Shown here: one piece after another, positions 28,367 through 35,817 of the stretch
Layout of the letters: each line of letters begins with the position of its first letter
Position numbering within the stretch: the stretch's first letter is position 1
DNA from: Oscillospiraceae bacterium
GTDB taxonomy: Bacteria > Bacillota_A > Clostridia > Oscillospirales > Oscillospiraceae
Direction: 5' to 3'
Length of the DNA stretch: 45,845 nt
Assembly (NCBI GenBank): GCA_015068055.1
Contig: SVLG01000006.1
Location: forward strand, 1-45,845
Notes under the pieces: model-generated
Seen by the model: the letters and a program-made list of their open reading frames with translations, nothing else
What the model was told of the DNA's origin: nothing
Databases searched by the model: none
Program-made: the position numbers and the translations under genes

Positions 28367-28402
28367 AAGAAGGGTGTGGAGAAATCCACGCCCTTCTTTT
28401 TT
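28367..28402 (+). terminator. Terminator of the ferredoxin gene
   Basis: A 14-bp stem (AAGAAGGGTGTGGA / TCCACGCCCTTCTT, one G-U pair), GAAA tetraloop, then TTTT. Confidence 0.92.
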
Positions 28403-28404
28403 GC

Positions 28405-28443
28405 GGGCGGTGAAACGCCGCCCCTACAACAGCATTGTGGGGG
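28405..28443. repeat. Short palindromic block beside the composite repeat
   Basis: Two adjoining hairpins: GGGCGG / CCGCCC around a TGAAACG loop (28405-28423), and CCCCTACAA / TTGTGGGGG (28421-28429 with 28435-28443). An inverted echo of GGTGAA (CTTCACC) follows at about 28448-28455. Function unknown; it may be a remnant of another palindromic intergenic element. Confidence 0.5.
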
Positions 28444-28479
28444 ACACTTCACCCGTCCCGCCGCTTTTCTGGTGACGTT

Positions 28480-28836
28480 TCTTTTTTCTCTCACCATTTC
28501 TCTCCTTTTTAGAAAAGGAGAGAAACGGTGCCAAAGAGAGGAAAATCATGGGGGGCTCTAAAAAGCCGCCCCCCATACCCCCCAAGGTATTTTGAACGTT
28601 TCCCGCCACTGAATGACGGCTCATCCCTAAGGGGGAATTTGTTTATGCGTATCAACAAAGTATCTGTTTGATGCTGCGCCGACCAATTCCCTTTTAGGGA
28701 TGATTCGTAAGATACAAGCACAAAACCCAACAAGTTTTCATGGGGGTGCAGGGGGCGGCTTTTTGGAGCCCCCTGCAAGTTTTCTCTTTGGCGCACATTT
28801 CTCTTTTTTCCAAAAGAGAAATGTGTGAAGAAAAAA
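28480..28836. repeat. Composite inverted-repeat element, copy 1
   Basis: The spacer from 28350 to 28932 has no credible gene; most of it is this element. Arm A (28482-28585) contains a hairpin ACCATTTCTCTCC / GGAGAGAAACGGT and a GC-rich hairpin ATGGGGGGC / GCCCCCCAT. Arm B (28741-28835) contains the related hairpins GCAGGGGGC / GCCCCCTGC and CATTTCTCTTTT / AAAAGAGAAATG. A and B point inwards as imperfect inverted repeats of about 100 bp around a central ~150 bp. The whole element is found again at 37,713-38,065 with the arms exchanged. No transposase is present, so it would be non-autonomous if mobile. Confidence 0.8.
28616..28703 (+). repeat. Core of composite repeat, copy 1
   Basis: An 88-bp core that begins ACGGCTCATCCCT and ends AATTCCCTTTTAGGGATGA. 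Its ends form a 19-bp inverted repeat TCATCCCT-N4-GGGAATT. It matches 37,838-37,925 in the same orientation with about 12 mismatches counted by eye. Confidence 0.8.
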
Positions 28837-28932
28837 TCCGTTTCCCCAATCCCGTCCCATCTCCTAGTTTAAAAATCCCCTGTCACATTTCCCCACGAAA
28901 GCGTAGTATAAGAGTGAAAGGAGGCGACGCCT

Positions 28933-29487
28933 TTGGACGATCAGACCATCCTGGAGCTTTTCTTTGCCCGCAGCGAAGAAGCCCTTGAAGCCCTCGCGCA
29001 AAAATACGGCGGCGCCTGCCGACGTCTTGCCGCCAACATCCTCGGCAGCGCCCGGGATGCGGAGGAATGCGTCAACGACGCGTATCTGGGCTGCTGGAAT
29101 ACCATCCCGCCCCGGCGGCCGAGTCCCTTAAGCAGCTACGTTCTCCGCATCACCCGAAATCTGGCCATCGGCCGCTATCATAAAAATACCGCCCTCAAGC
29201 GCAATTCCCATTACGACGCGGCTCTGGAGGAGCTGAGCGAAGTCCTCCCCGCGGCGGACACCGCCGAGACTGCGCTGGAGGCCGCCGAGCTGACCGCCGC
29301 CCTGAACCGTTTTCTGGAGGGGCTCGATAAGCGGGAGCGCGCGGTATTCCTCCGGCGCTACTGGTACGGGGAGAGCGTTTCGGCCATTGCGGTGTTTTTT
29401 GATCTGCGGGCCAACACCGTCTCCCAAACATTGGGCCGCACACGGAAGAAACTTGCGAAATTTCTGGAAAAGGAGGGCTGGCTATGA
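28933..29487 (+). CDS. ECF-type RNA polymerase sigma factor
   Basis: 184 residues. Sigma region 2 is recognisable from DAEECVNDAYLGCWNTIPP (residues 42-60) and YVLRITRNLAIGRYHK, and region 4 from RERAVFLRRYWYGESVSAIA and the helix-turn-helix NTVSQTLGRTRKKL. It would direct RNA polymerase to stress or envelope promoters. The start is TTG at 28933, 8 nt after a strong AAAGGAGG; no ATG fits. It overlaps the next gene by 4 bp, the usual sigma / anti-sigma arrangement. A possible autoregulated promoter (TGTCAC about 28881, TAGTAT about 28904) was seen but is weak evidence. Confidence 0.88.
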   Translation: MDDQTILELFFARSEEALEALAQKYGGACRRLAANILGSARDAEECVNDAYLGCWNTIPPRRPSPLSSYVLRITRNLAIGRYHKNTALKRNSHYDAALEELSEVLPAADTAETALEAAELTAALNRFLEGLDKRERAVFLRRYWYGESVSAIAVFFDLRANTVSQTLGRTRKKLAKFLEKEGWL

Positions 29488-30941
29488 GAGCAGAGGACCT
29501 TTCCCGGGCGCTGACCGATATTGATGAGCGCTTTCTGGCCGAGGCCGAGGGGCTGGAACGCTCCGTGCTCCGGGTGCGGCGGATTTTGCTGCTGGCGGCG
29601 GTGATGGCCTGCTTCCTCTCCCTGACGGCGCTGGCTGCGTCCATCTTCTCCGCCAAAAACGGCGACACACTCACGCTGGGCGCCACCTACGGTGGCGGCG
29701 GCATTGTCTATGCCACCATTGAAAACCAGTCGGACAAGGAACTGACTCTCAGCCCGGAGGTAAAGCTCATCTACTATAAGGATAAGAGCGAGGTGCCCGG
29801 CACGGGCCGCAGACCCTATATGACGGAGCTGACCATCCCCGCCGGGGAAACGCGCCGGGTGCCGATCGACCTGCGCTCCGCCTATGACGTGGAAGCGCTG
29901 GAGGAACCCCTACCCAACGACTTTTACTGCCTGCAGCTGACCAACGATTCCTTCCTCCCCGGGCAGCGCTGGCGCTGCATCCTCTCCTTCCGTGAGAGCG
30001 AGTATATGCCCCGCTACAACCATACCAATCAGGAGGTCTTTCTCCACACCCTGCCCACCCTGCGCTCCTATTTCCAGAACTACACCGACGATGTGTTCCA
30101 GCGCTGGGCGGATGTGTTTGAGTACACGGCGCTGGTAGAGGAGGCCCTCGCCGACGTGGAGGGCCGCATCGTGCAGAGCACCACACCCTATCTCCTCATC
30201 GACGGCTGGGACTGGGACTTCTGGAGCGGCAGCAGCGTCTTCGACGGCTACAACAAGCTGGTGGCGAGAAACGATCAGGAGCCCTGCCGCCAGATGTGCG
30301 TATTCTTCCCGGACGAAAACGACGACGGCACCTGGAGCGGCGGCTGGTACTTCCCCCTCTTTTTCCTCTACTATTATGATGTAAACGAGATCCAAAGCGG
30401 GGAGGACATGGCCTTTATGCGGGGCTGTCTCTTTAGCTTCGACGAGCTGGAGCCCTACAAGGTCTATGAGGACGAGCAGTATGTGGTCTACGAGATGCAC
30501 CACCTCTTTTACAGCGACATCGACAGCTATGTACAGGAGATGCTGCTGCAGCGGCCCAAAAGCGCCTACAGTCCTGAGCTCCACCGGCGGGCGGTTCGCT
30601 TCTATGAACATTGGAGCGATAAGGAGACCATGGGCGCGGCCTTTTATTACCACCCGGAGGAGGCCCGGCCCCGGGAGCCGCTGACATTGGAAAAGGTTTG
30701 CTCGCTCGCTGGGCAGGAACTCAGCTACGGTGACTTCTCCACCAACTTCGGCCGCTTCCAAAGCCACGAGCCGGAGGGGGAAAACGGCATCCTCTTTGAG
30801 ATCGACGAGAACTGGCAGCTCCACTACCGGGCCAACGTCGCCTGGGAATTTCAGGGCTTCTTCCTGCAGCATATCCCCAGCGGGGAGGAAGTGAACATAG
30901 AAAGCGGCGACGTGGAGGCATTCATTGCCGACCACGCATAA
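29484..30941 (+). CDS. Membrane-anchored probable anti-sigma partner
   Basis: 485 residues. A short cytoplasmic N-terminus (1-33, MRAEDLSRALTDIDERFLAE) is followed by one membrane helix (about 34-54) and an extracytoplasmic part of about 430 residues. Its first section (about 60-170) reads like an Ig-like beta domain (VYATIENQSDKELTLSPEVKL, in parts); the rest is rich in aromatic and acidic residues and matches nothing I recognise. There is no zinc-binding anti-sigma motif (HxxxCxxC). Overlap with the sigma gene (ATGA) makes it the likely sensor or anti-sigma factor, by position. Confidence 0.65.
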   Translation: MRAEDLSRALTDIDERFLAEAEGLERSVLRVRRILLLAAVMACFLSLTALAASIFSAKNGDTLTLGATYGGGGIVYATIENQSDKELTLSPEVKLIYYKDKSEVPGTGRRPYMTELTIPAGETRRVPIDLRSAYDVEALEEPLPNDFYCLQLTNDSFLPGQRWRCILSFRESEYMPRYNHTNQEVFLHTLPTLRSYFQNYTDDVFQRWADVFEYTALVEEALADVEGRIVQSTTPYLLIDGWDWDFWSGSSVFDGYNKLVARNDQEPCRQMCVFFPDENDDGTWSGGWYFPLFFLYYYDVNEIQSGEDMAFMRGCLFSFDELEPYKVYEDEQYVVYEMHHLFYSDIDSYVQEMLLQRPKSAYSPELHRRAVRFYEHWSDKETMGAAFYYHPEEARPREPLTLEKVCSLAGQELSYGDFSTNFGRFQSHEPEGENGILFEIDENWQLHYRANVAWEFQGFFLQHIPSGEEVNIESGDVEAFIADHA

Positions 30942-30943
30942 AG

Positions 30944-30972
30944 AAAAATCCCCCTGAAAGGGGGATTTTTTC
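30944..30972. terminator. Bidirectional terminator
   Basis: Stem AAAAATCCCCCT / AGGGGGATTTTT around GAA. It separates the sigma operon from the converging miaB-mutS operon. Confidence 0.88.
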
Positions 30973-31669
30973 ACGCGCTCATGAGGCTGTAGCCCATGGC
31001 ATTGATGAACATATGCAGTGTCACGGGCGCCCAGATGCTGCCGCAGCGCTCGTAGCTGCGGCAGAGGGCCAGAGATACGGGAACATACTGCACGAGGGCC
31101 AGCCAGAAGGCTGCCCCCTCCGGGGCGTAGGGCCAGACGTGGCAATAAGAAAAAAGCATAACCGACACAACGTAGGCCGCCTGCCGGTTGCTGCGCCGCA
31201 GCGTACCGAAGACCACGCCGCGCATCAGCGTCTCCTCCAGCACCGGGGCCAGAAAGAGGCTGACCGCCTTGACCACCCGGGCGTCAAAACCCTGCAGCTC
31301 CATAATGGCACTGTCGTTGGGGACTTCCCCCAGCTCAATCTCGAACCAGGAAAGCAGGAGAATCAGCAGACCGGAGAGGATGTAGTACAGAAGATAGCCC
31401 CCGGCGATGCTGCCGATGCAGAGGATGCCGTTGCTGACAAAATGCTCATACTGCCGATAGAGCCACTTCATCATGAACGCGCCCAGAAAGACCACAGCCA
31501 GCGCGTAGTAGATGAGGTTGACCCGGCCCACCGTAAACCACGCATACTGCCGGGACAACACATCAAAGAGAAGGGGAAGCAGGGCAAAGTGGATGGTGAT
31601 GTAGACCGCACCAGCCAGCGCCTCCCGCCGGGTCAGCAGGGACTCAAAGAGCGGCTCTTCGCGCTTCAT
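30971..31669 (-). CDS. CPBP-family intramembrane metalloprotease
   Basis: 232 residues with six or seven membrane helices. The Abi/CPBP motifs are intact: EETLMR (E145, E146, R150), then FSYCH (H177) and a final HMFIN (H219). Members cut prenylated or membrane proteins (Rce1-like) or process bacteriocins and sigma regulators. It overlaps mutS by 4 bp at the end of the miaB operon, an odd companion for mismatch repair. The convergent sigma / membrane partner pair lies next door, and cleavage of that partner is a possible but untested link. Confidence 0.9.
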   Translation of the reverse strand: MKREEPLFESLLTRREALAGAVYITIHFALLPLLFDVLSRQYAWFTVGRVNLIYYALAVVFLGAFMMKWLYRQYEHFVSNGILCIGSIAGGYLLYYILSGLLILLLSWFEIELGEVPNDSAIMELQGFDARVVKAVSLFLAPVLEETLMRGVVFGTLRRSNRQAAYVVSVMLFSYCHVWPYAPEGAAFWLALVQYVPVSLALCRSYERCGSIWAPVTLHMFINAMGYSLMSA

Positions 31670-34266
31670 GCGTCCACCTCTTTTTTCAGCTCGTAGAGGA
31701 GCGACAGCGCCTCAAAGGGTGTCATGCTGTTGAGATCCAGACTCCGCAGCCGCGCCGCCACAGCGCTTTCGCCCATGTCCATGAGACTCAGCTGCGGCTG
31801 CACGCAGCGCTCGGTCGCAGGGGCCGCAGTCGTCGCGCCGCTCTCCAGCTCCGCAAGGAAACGGTCGGCCGAGGCGATGACCATGTCGGGCACACCGGCC
31901 AGCTTGGCCACCTCGATGCCGTAGCTCTCGTCGGCCGAGCCGGGCAGGATCTTCCGCAGAAAGATCAGGCGGCCGCCCTGCTTTTTGGCGGAGATGTTGT
32001 AGTTGCGCACACCATCCAGCTCACCTTCCAGTCGGCTCAGCTCATGGTAGTGGGTGGCGAACATGGTCTTGGCGCCCAGGCGCTTTTTATCCGCGCAGTA
32101 TTCCAGCACGGCTCTCGCGATGGCCATGCCGTCGTAGGTGGAGGTACCCCGGCCGATCTCGTCGAGAATGAGGAGGGAGTTGGCCGTGGCATGGCGGAGG
32201 ATGGAGGCCACCTCGCTCATCTCCACCATAAAGGTGGACTGGCCGCTGGAAAGATCGTCGCTGGCACCGATGCGGGTAAAGACCCGGTCCACCACGCCGA
32301 TGCGGGCGCTTTTGGCGGGGACAAAGGAACCCATCTGGGCCATAAGAACGATCAGGGCCGTCTGGCGCATATAGGTACTCTTACCGGCCATATTGGGGCC
32401 GGTGACGATGGCACAGCGGTCCGCACCCTCGTTCAAAAGGGTGTCGTTGGGGACAAAGAGGATCTCCGGCTGCATCTGCTCCACCACCGGATGGCGGCCT
32501 TCCCGGATCTCCAGACTGCGGCCCAGCTCAATCTGGGGGCAGACATAGCGGTTGCGCACGGCCACCTCCGCAAAGGAGCAGAGGCAGTCCAGCTTCGCCA
32601 CGGCGGCGCTGAGTGCCTGCAGGGCGTCCACCCTCTCCGCCACATGGCGCAGAAGGTCCATAAAGAACTCATATTCCAGCTTCTCCAGCTTCTCGCCCGC
32701 ACCCAGAATGTCATCCTCCAGGGCCTTCAGCTCGGGGGTGAAGTAGCGCTCGGCGTTCACCAGCGTCTGCTTGCGGATGTATTCCTGGGGCAGCTCCACA
32801 TCCCCTGCGCTGCGGGGGATGTCGATATAGTAACCAAAAACCCGGTTATAGCCGATGCGGAGCTTTTTGATGCCGGTGCGCTCCTTTTCCCGGGTCTCCA
32901 TCTCCCGGACCATGGCCGCGCCGTTTTCCTTCAGCACCCGGAGTCGGTCCACTTCCTCGCTGTAGCCGGTGCGGAGGATGTCACCCTCACGGACGGAGAA
33001 GGGGGGATTGTCGCAGATGCAGCGATAGAGAAGGAAGCGCAGTTCCTTCAGGGGGTCGGTGGCGGCAATCTCCCGGAGGAGGGCGCTTTTTGAAGTGCGC
33101 AGCCGCTCCATGATCTCCGGCAGGGGATCCAGGTAATTGCCCAGAGCCAGCATGTCCCGGCCGTTGGCGCTGCCGTAGACGGCCCGGCTGGTAAGGCGCT
33201 GGATATCGCCCACCCGCTTCAGGAGGGCGCGCAGCTCGCCCCGGCCCACGTTGTCCGCAGCCAACTCGGCCACGGCGGCCAGGCGCTTTTCGATGGCCAC
33301 GGGGGAGAGGAGGGGCCGGGCCACCCAGCTGCGCATGAGACGGGCCCCCATGGGGGAACAGGTCTTGTCCAGCACCCAGAGAAGACTGCCCCGCTTCTCG
33401 CCGCTGCGGAGGTTCTCCGTCAGCTCAAGGCTGCGGAGGGCGGCGGCGTCCAGCTCCATATAGTCACCCCGGCTGAAAAAGTCCGGGCGGCGGAGCTGAC
33501 TCATATCGCCCCGCTGGGCATTGCGCAGATAGGCAAAGAGGGCACCCAGCGCCAGCTGGGCGCTGCCATCCTCGCCAAAGCCCAGCTCCGCCACGCTGAC
33601 GCCGTACTGACTTTCGATGCGGCGGAGGCTGTCGGCAGGATTGAAAAGCCCTTCCTGCTCCTCGCAGCGGCAGCCCAGCCGCTTTTCCGCATAGTCGCGG
33701 ACCTCCCGGCAGGCGGCAGCACCCCGGGACAGCACGGCCTCCCGGGGCCGGAAGCGGCAGAGTTCGTTCAAAAGGTGGGTGGCGGCATCCCGCATAAAGG
33801 CGGCCACACAGACCTCGCCGGTGGAGACATCGCAGAAGGCGGCCGCCCCCCGCTTGCCCTCCATATAGATGCCGCAGAGGTAGTTGCTCTCGTTTTCTCT
33901 GAGCATGGAGCTTTCCATGACGGTGCCGGGGGTAACGATGCGGATGACGTCCCGCTTAACGATGCCCTTCACCGTGGCAGGGTCCTCCATCTGCTCGCAG
34001 ACGGCGACCTTGTAGCCCTTCTGGATGAGCCGGGCGATATACTGCTCGGCGGAGTGGTAAGGGATGCCGCACATGGGGGTGCGCTCGTCTTCAGGCTTGT
34101 TCCGGTCCCGGGTGGTCAGCGCCAGATCCAGTTCCTTCGCGCCCACCACGGCGTCCTCGTCGAACATCTCGTAGAAGTCACCCAGACGGAAGAACAGCAG
34201 GCAGTCGGGATGCTGGGCCTTGATGGCATTGTACTGGGCCTTCATGGGGGTATTTTCAGCAGGCAT
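31666..34266 (-). CDS. mutS: DNA mismatch repair protein MutS
   Basis: 866 residues, full length. Domain I has the mismatch-reading GDFYEMF motif near residue 30. The ATPase domain has TGPNMAGKST (about residue 615-625), DEIGRGTSTYDG, and the ATHYHEL switch. It recognises base mispairs and recruits MutL. The gene starts 2 bp after the miaB stop, and mutL lies divergently just beyond miaB, so the mutS-miaB-mutL locus is intact. Confidence 0.98.
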   Translation of the reverse strand: MPAENTPMKAQYNAIKAQHPDCLLFFRLGDFYEMFDEDAVVGAKELDLALTTRDRNKPEDERTPMCGIPYHSAEQYIARLIQKGYKVAVCEQMEDPATVKGIVKRDVIRIVTPGTVMESSMLRENESNYLCGIYMEGKRGAAAFCDVSTGEVCVAAFMRDAATHLLNELCRFRPREAVLSRGAAACREVRDYAEKRLGCRCEEQEGLFNPADSLRRIESQYGVSVAELGFGEDGSAQLALGALFAYLRNAQRGDMSQLRRPDFFSRGDYMELDAAALRSLELTENLRSGEKRGSLLWVLDKTCSPMGARLMRSWVARPLLSPVAIEKRLAAVAELAADNVGRGELRALLKRVGDIQRLTSRAVYGSANGRDMLALGNYLDPLPEIMERLRTSKSALLREIAATDPLKELRFLLYRCICDNPPFSVREGDILRTGYSEEVDRLRVLKENGAAMVREMETREKERTGIKKLRIGYNRVFGYYIDIPRSAGDVELPQEYIRKQTLVNAERYFTPELKALEDDILGAGEKLEKLEYEFFMDLLRHVAERVDALQALSAAVAKLDCLCSFAEVAVRNRYVCPQIELGRSLEIREGRHPVVEQMQPEILFVPNDTLLNEGADRCAIVTGPNMAGKSTYMRQTALIVLMAQMGSFVPAKSARIGVVDRVFTRIGASDDLSSGQSTFMVEMSEVASILRHATANSLLILDEIGRGTSTYDGMAIARAVLEYCADKKRLGAKTMFATHYHELSRLEGELDGVRNYNISAKKQGGRLIFLRKILPGSADESYGIEVAKLAGVPDMVIASADRFLAELESGATTAAPATERCVQPQLSLMDMGESAVAARLRSLDLNSMTPFEALSLLYELKKEVDA

Positions 34267-34268
34267 GC

Positions 34269-35705
34269 TCAGGCCTCCTCCGTAAATTCACCAAAGAGGG
34301 AATAGGTATTGCTGCCGGTGATGCGCACACGGCGGAAAGAACCGATCCGCTCCTCGCCGCCACGCAGATGCACCAGACGGCCGCCGGGGGTGCGGCTGGT
34401 GAGGTTATAGTCCCCGCTCATGGACACGCCGTCGATAAGCACCTCGTACTCCTTCCCCTCGCACTGGGCATGGCGGCGGGCGGAGATGTCGTTGGCCAGG
34501 TTCACAAGGCGGTCAAAGCGGTTCTGGATCTCCTCGCGGCTGGCATTGTCGGGCAGGAGTGCCGCGGCGGTGCCGGGGCGGCGGGAGTAGATGAAGGTGA
34601 ACATGGAGTCGTACTGCACCTTTTCCACCAGCTCCAGCGTCTGCTGAAAATCTTCCTCGGTTTCGCCGGGGAAGCCCACGATCATGTCCGTGGTGATGCA
34701 GAGGTCGGGGATATAGCGCTTGGCAAGCTCCGCCTTGCGGAGATATTCCTCGGCGGTGTAAACACGGTTCATGGCCTTGAGAATGCGGCTGCTGCCGCTC
34801 TGGACGGGCAGATGCAGCTGGGGCATGCATTTTTCACACTCGGCCATGGTCTTGAAAAGCTTTTCCGTGGCATCCTTGGGGTGGCTGGTCATAAAGCGGA
34901 GGCGGAAGTCCCCGGGGATCGCGTTGGCGGCCCGGAGCAGGTCGGCAAAGTCCGTATCCATGCCCAGATCCAGCCCGTAGGAGTTCACGTTCTGGCCCAG
35001 CAGCGTAATGTCCTTATACCCGGCCTCGGCCAGTTCCCGAATCTCCCGCAGCACATCCTCGGGCTTCCGGGAGCGCTCGCGGCCCCGGACATAGGGGACG
35101 ATGCAGTAGGAGCAATAGTTGTTGCAGCCGTTCATAATGGCAAGCCAGGCCTTCACCCTGCCGTCCCGCTGCCGGGGCAGATCCTCGGCGATGATGCCCT
35201 CGCAGGGCTCGGCGGCAAAGACGCGGCCCTTGTTGCCGCTCTTGCCGTGGACATCCAGCGCCTTTTCAAAGAGGGTGGGGAAACACCAGACCTCATGGGG
35301 GCCGAAGCAGAGATCCACCAGCCGGAAGGAATTCTTTACCCGGTTGCGGATCTCCTCCTTCTGGGCCATGCAGCCGCAGAGGATGATCATCAGCTCGGGG
35401 TTGCGCCGCTTCTGATGGATGAGGGCGCCCACGTTGCCGAAGACGCGCATCTCCGCGTGCTCCCGGATGGCGCAGGTGTTGACGCAGATCACGTCTGCCT
35501 GCTCCTCCTTATCGGTCATGGCATAGCCCATGTCCCGGAGCCAGCCCCGGAGGATCTCACTGTCGGACTCGTTCTGCTGGCAGCCGTAGGTATCCACCAG
35601 CGCGTAGCGCTGCTTCCCGTCGCTGAGCCGCACACGCACCCGCTCGCAGACCGCCTTCTGCTCGGCGATCTCGGCCGCGCTGATCTCTTTTCTTATATAA
35701 GCCAT
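34269..35705 (-). CDS. miaB: tRNA-2-methylthio-N6-dimethylallyladenosine synthase MiaB
   Basis: 478 residues. N-terminal UPF0004 domain with three cluster cysteines (YGCQQNESDSE, NTCAIREHA, CGCMAQKEE), radical SAM motif CNNYCSYC (Cx3Cx2C), and a C-terminal TRAM domain that binds tRNA. It adds a methylthio group to i6A37. The start at 35705 is chosen because GGAGG lies 8 nt upstream; the ATG at 35711 would be only 2 nt from it. Confidence 0.95.
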   Translation of the reverse strand: MAYIRKEISAAEIAEQKAVCERVRVRLSDGKQRYALVDTYGCQQNESDSEILRGWLRDMGYAMTDKEEQADVICVNTCAIREHAEMRVFGNVGALIHQKRRNPELMIILCGCMAQKEEIRNRVKNSFRLVDLCFGPHEVWCFPTLFEKALDVHGKSGNKGRVFAAEPCEGIIAEDLPRQRDGRVKAWLAIMNGCNNYCSYCIVPYVRGRERSRKPEDVLREIRELAEAGYKDITLLGQNVNSYGLDLGMDTDFADLLRAANAIPGDFRLRFMTSHPKDATEKLFKTMAECEKCMPQLHLPVQSGSSRILKAMNRVYTAEEYLRKAELAKRYIPDLCITTDMIVGFPGETEEDFQQTLELVEKVQYDSMFTFIYSRRPGTAAALLPDNASREEIQNRFDRLVNLANDISARRHAQCEGKEYEVLIDGVSMSGDYNLTSRTPGGRLVHLRGGEERIGSFRRVRITGSNTYSLFGEFTEEA

Positions 35706-35737
35706 GGGCATACCCTCCCAGTTTATTCTAAAGGTAT

Positions 35738-35766
35738 ATCATAGCATTTTATGCTGGAAAATTCAA
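35738..35766 (-). promoter_or_regulatory. Promoter of miaB-mutS
   Basis: On the minus strand TTGAAT (35761-35766), 17-bp spacer, TATGAT (35738-35743). It interlocks with the mutL promoter. Confidence 0.65.
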
Positions 35767-35783
35767 CGGCCATGCGCTATAAT
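35755..35783 (+). promoter_or_regulatory. Promoter of mutL
   Basis: TGGAAA (35755-35760), 17-bp spacer, TATAAT (35778-35783). Its spacer contains the -35 of the miaB promoter, so RNA polymerase can occupy only one at a time. Confidence 0.6.
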
Positions 35784-35817
35784 AAGGGGAAAAAGCAAAG
35801 CGAAAGGGGGCAGCTTT

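Noticed and set aside
28740..28988. Small frames in the composite repeat that give the same peptide (GVQGAAFWSPLQVF) at both copies
   Set aside because: The match comes from repeat DNA identity. The frames run through hairpins, lack ribosome binding sites and continue into unrelated flanking sequence.
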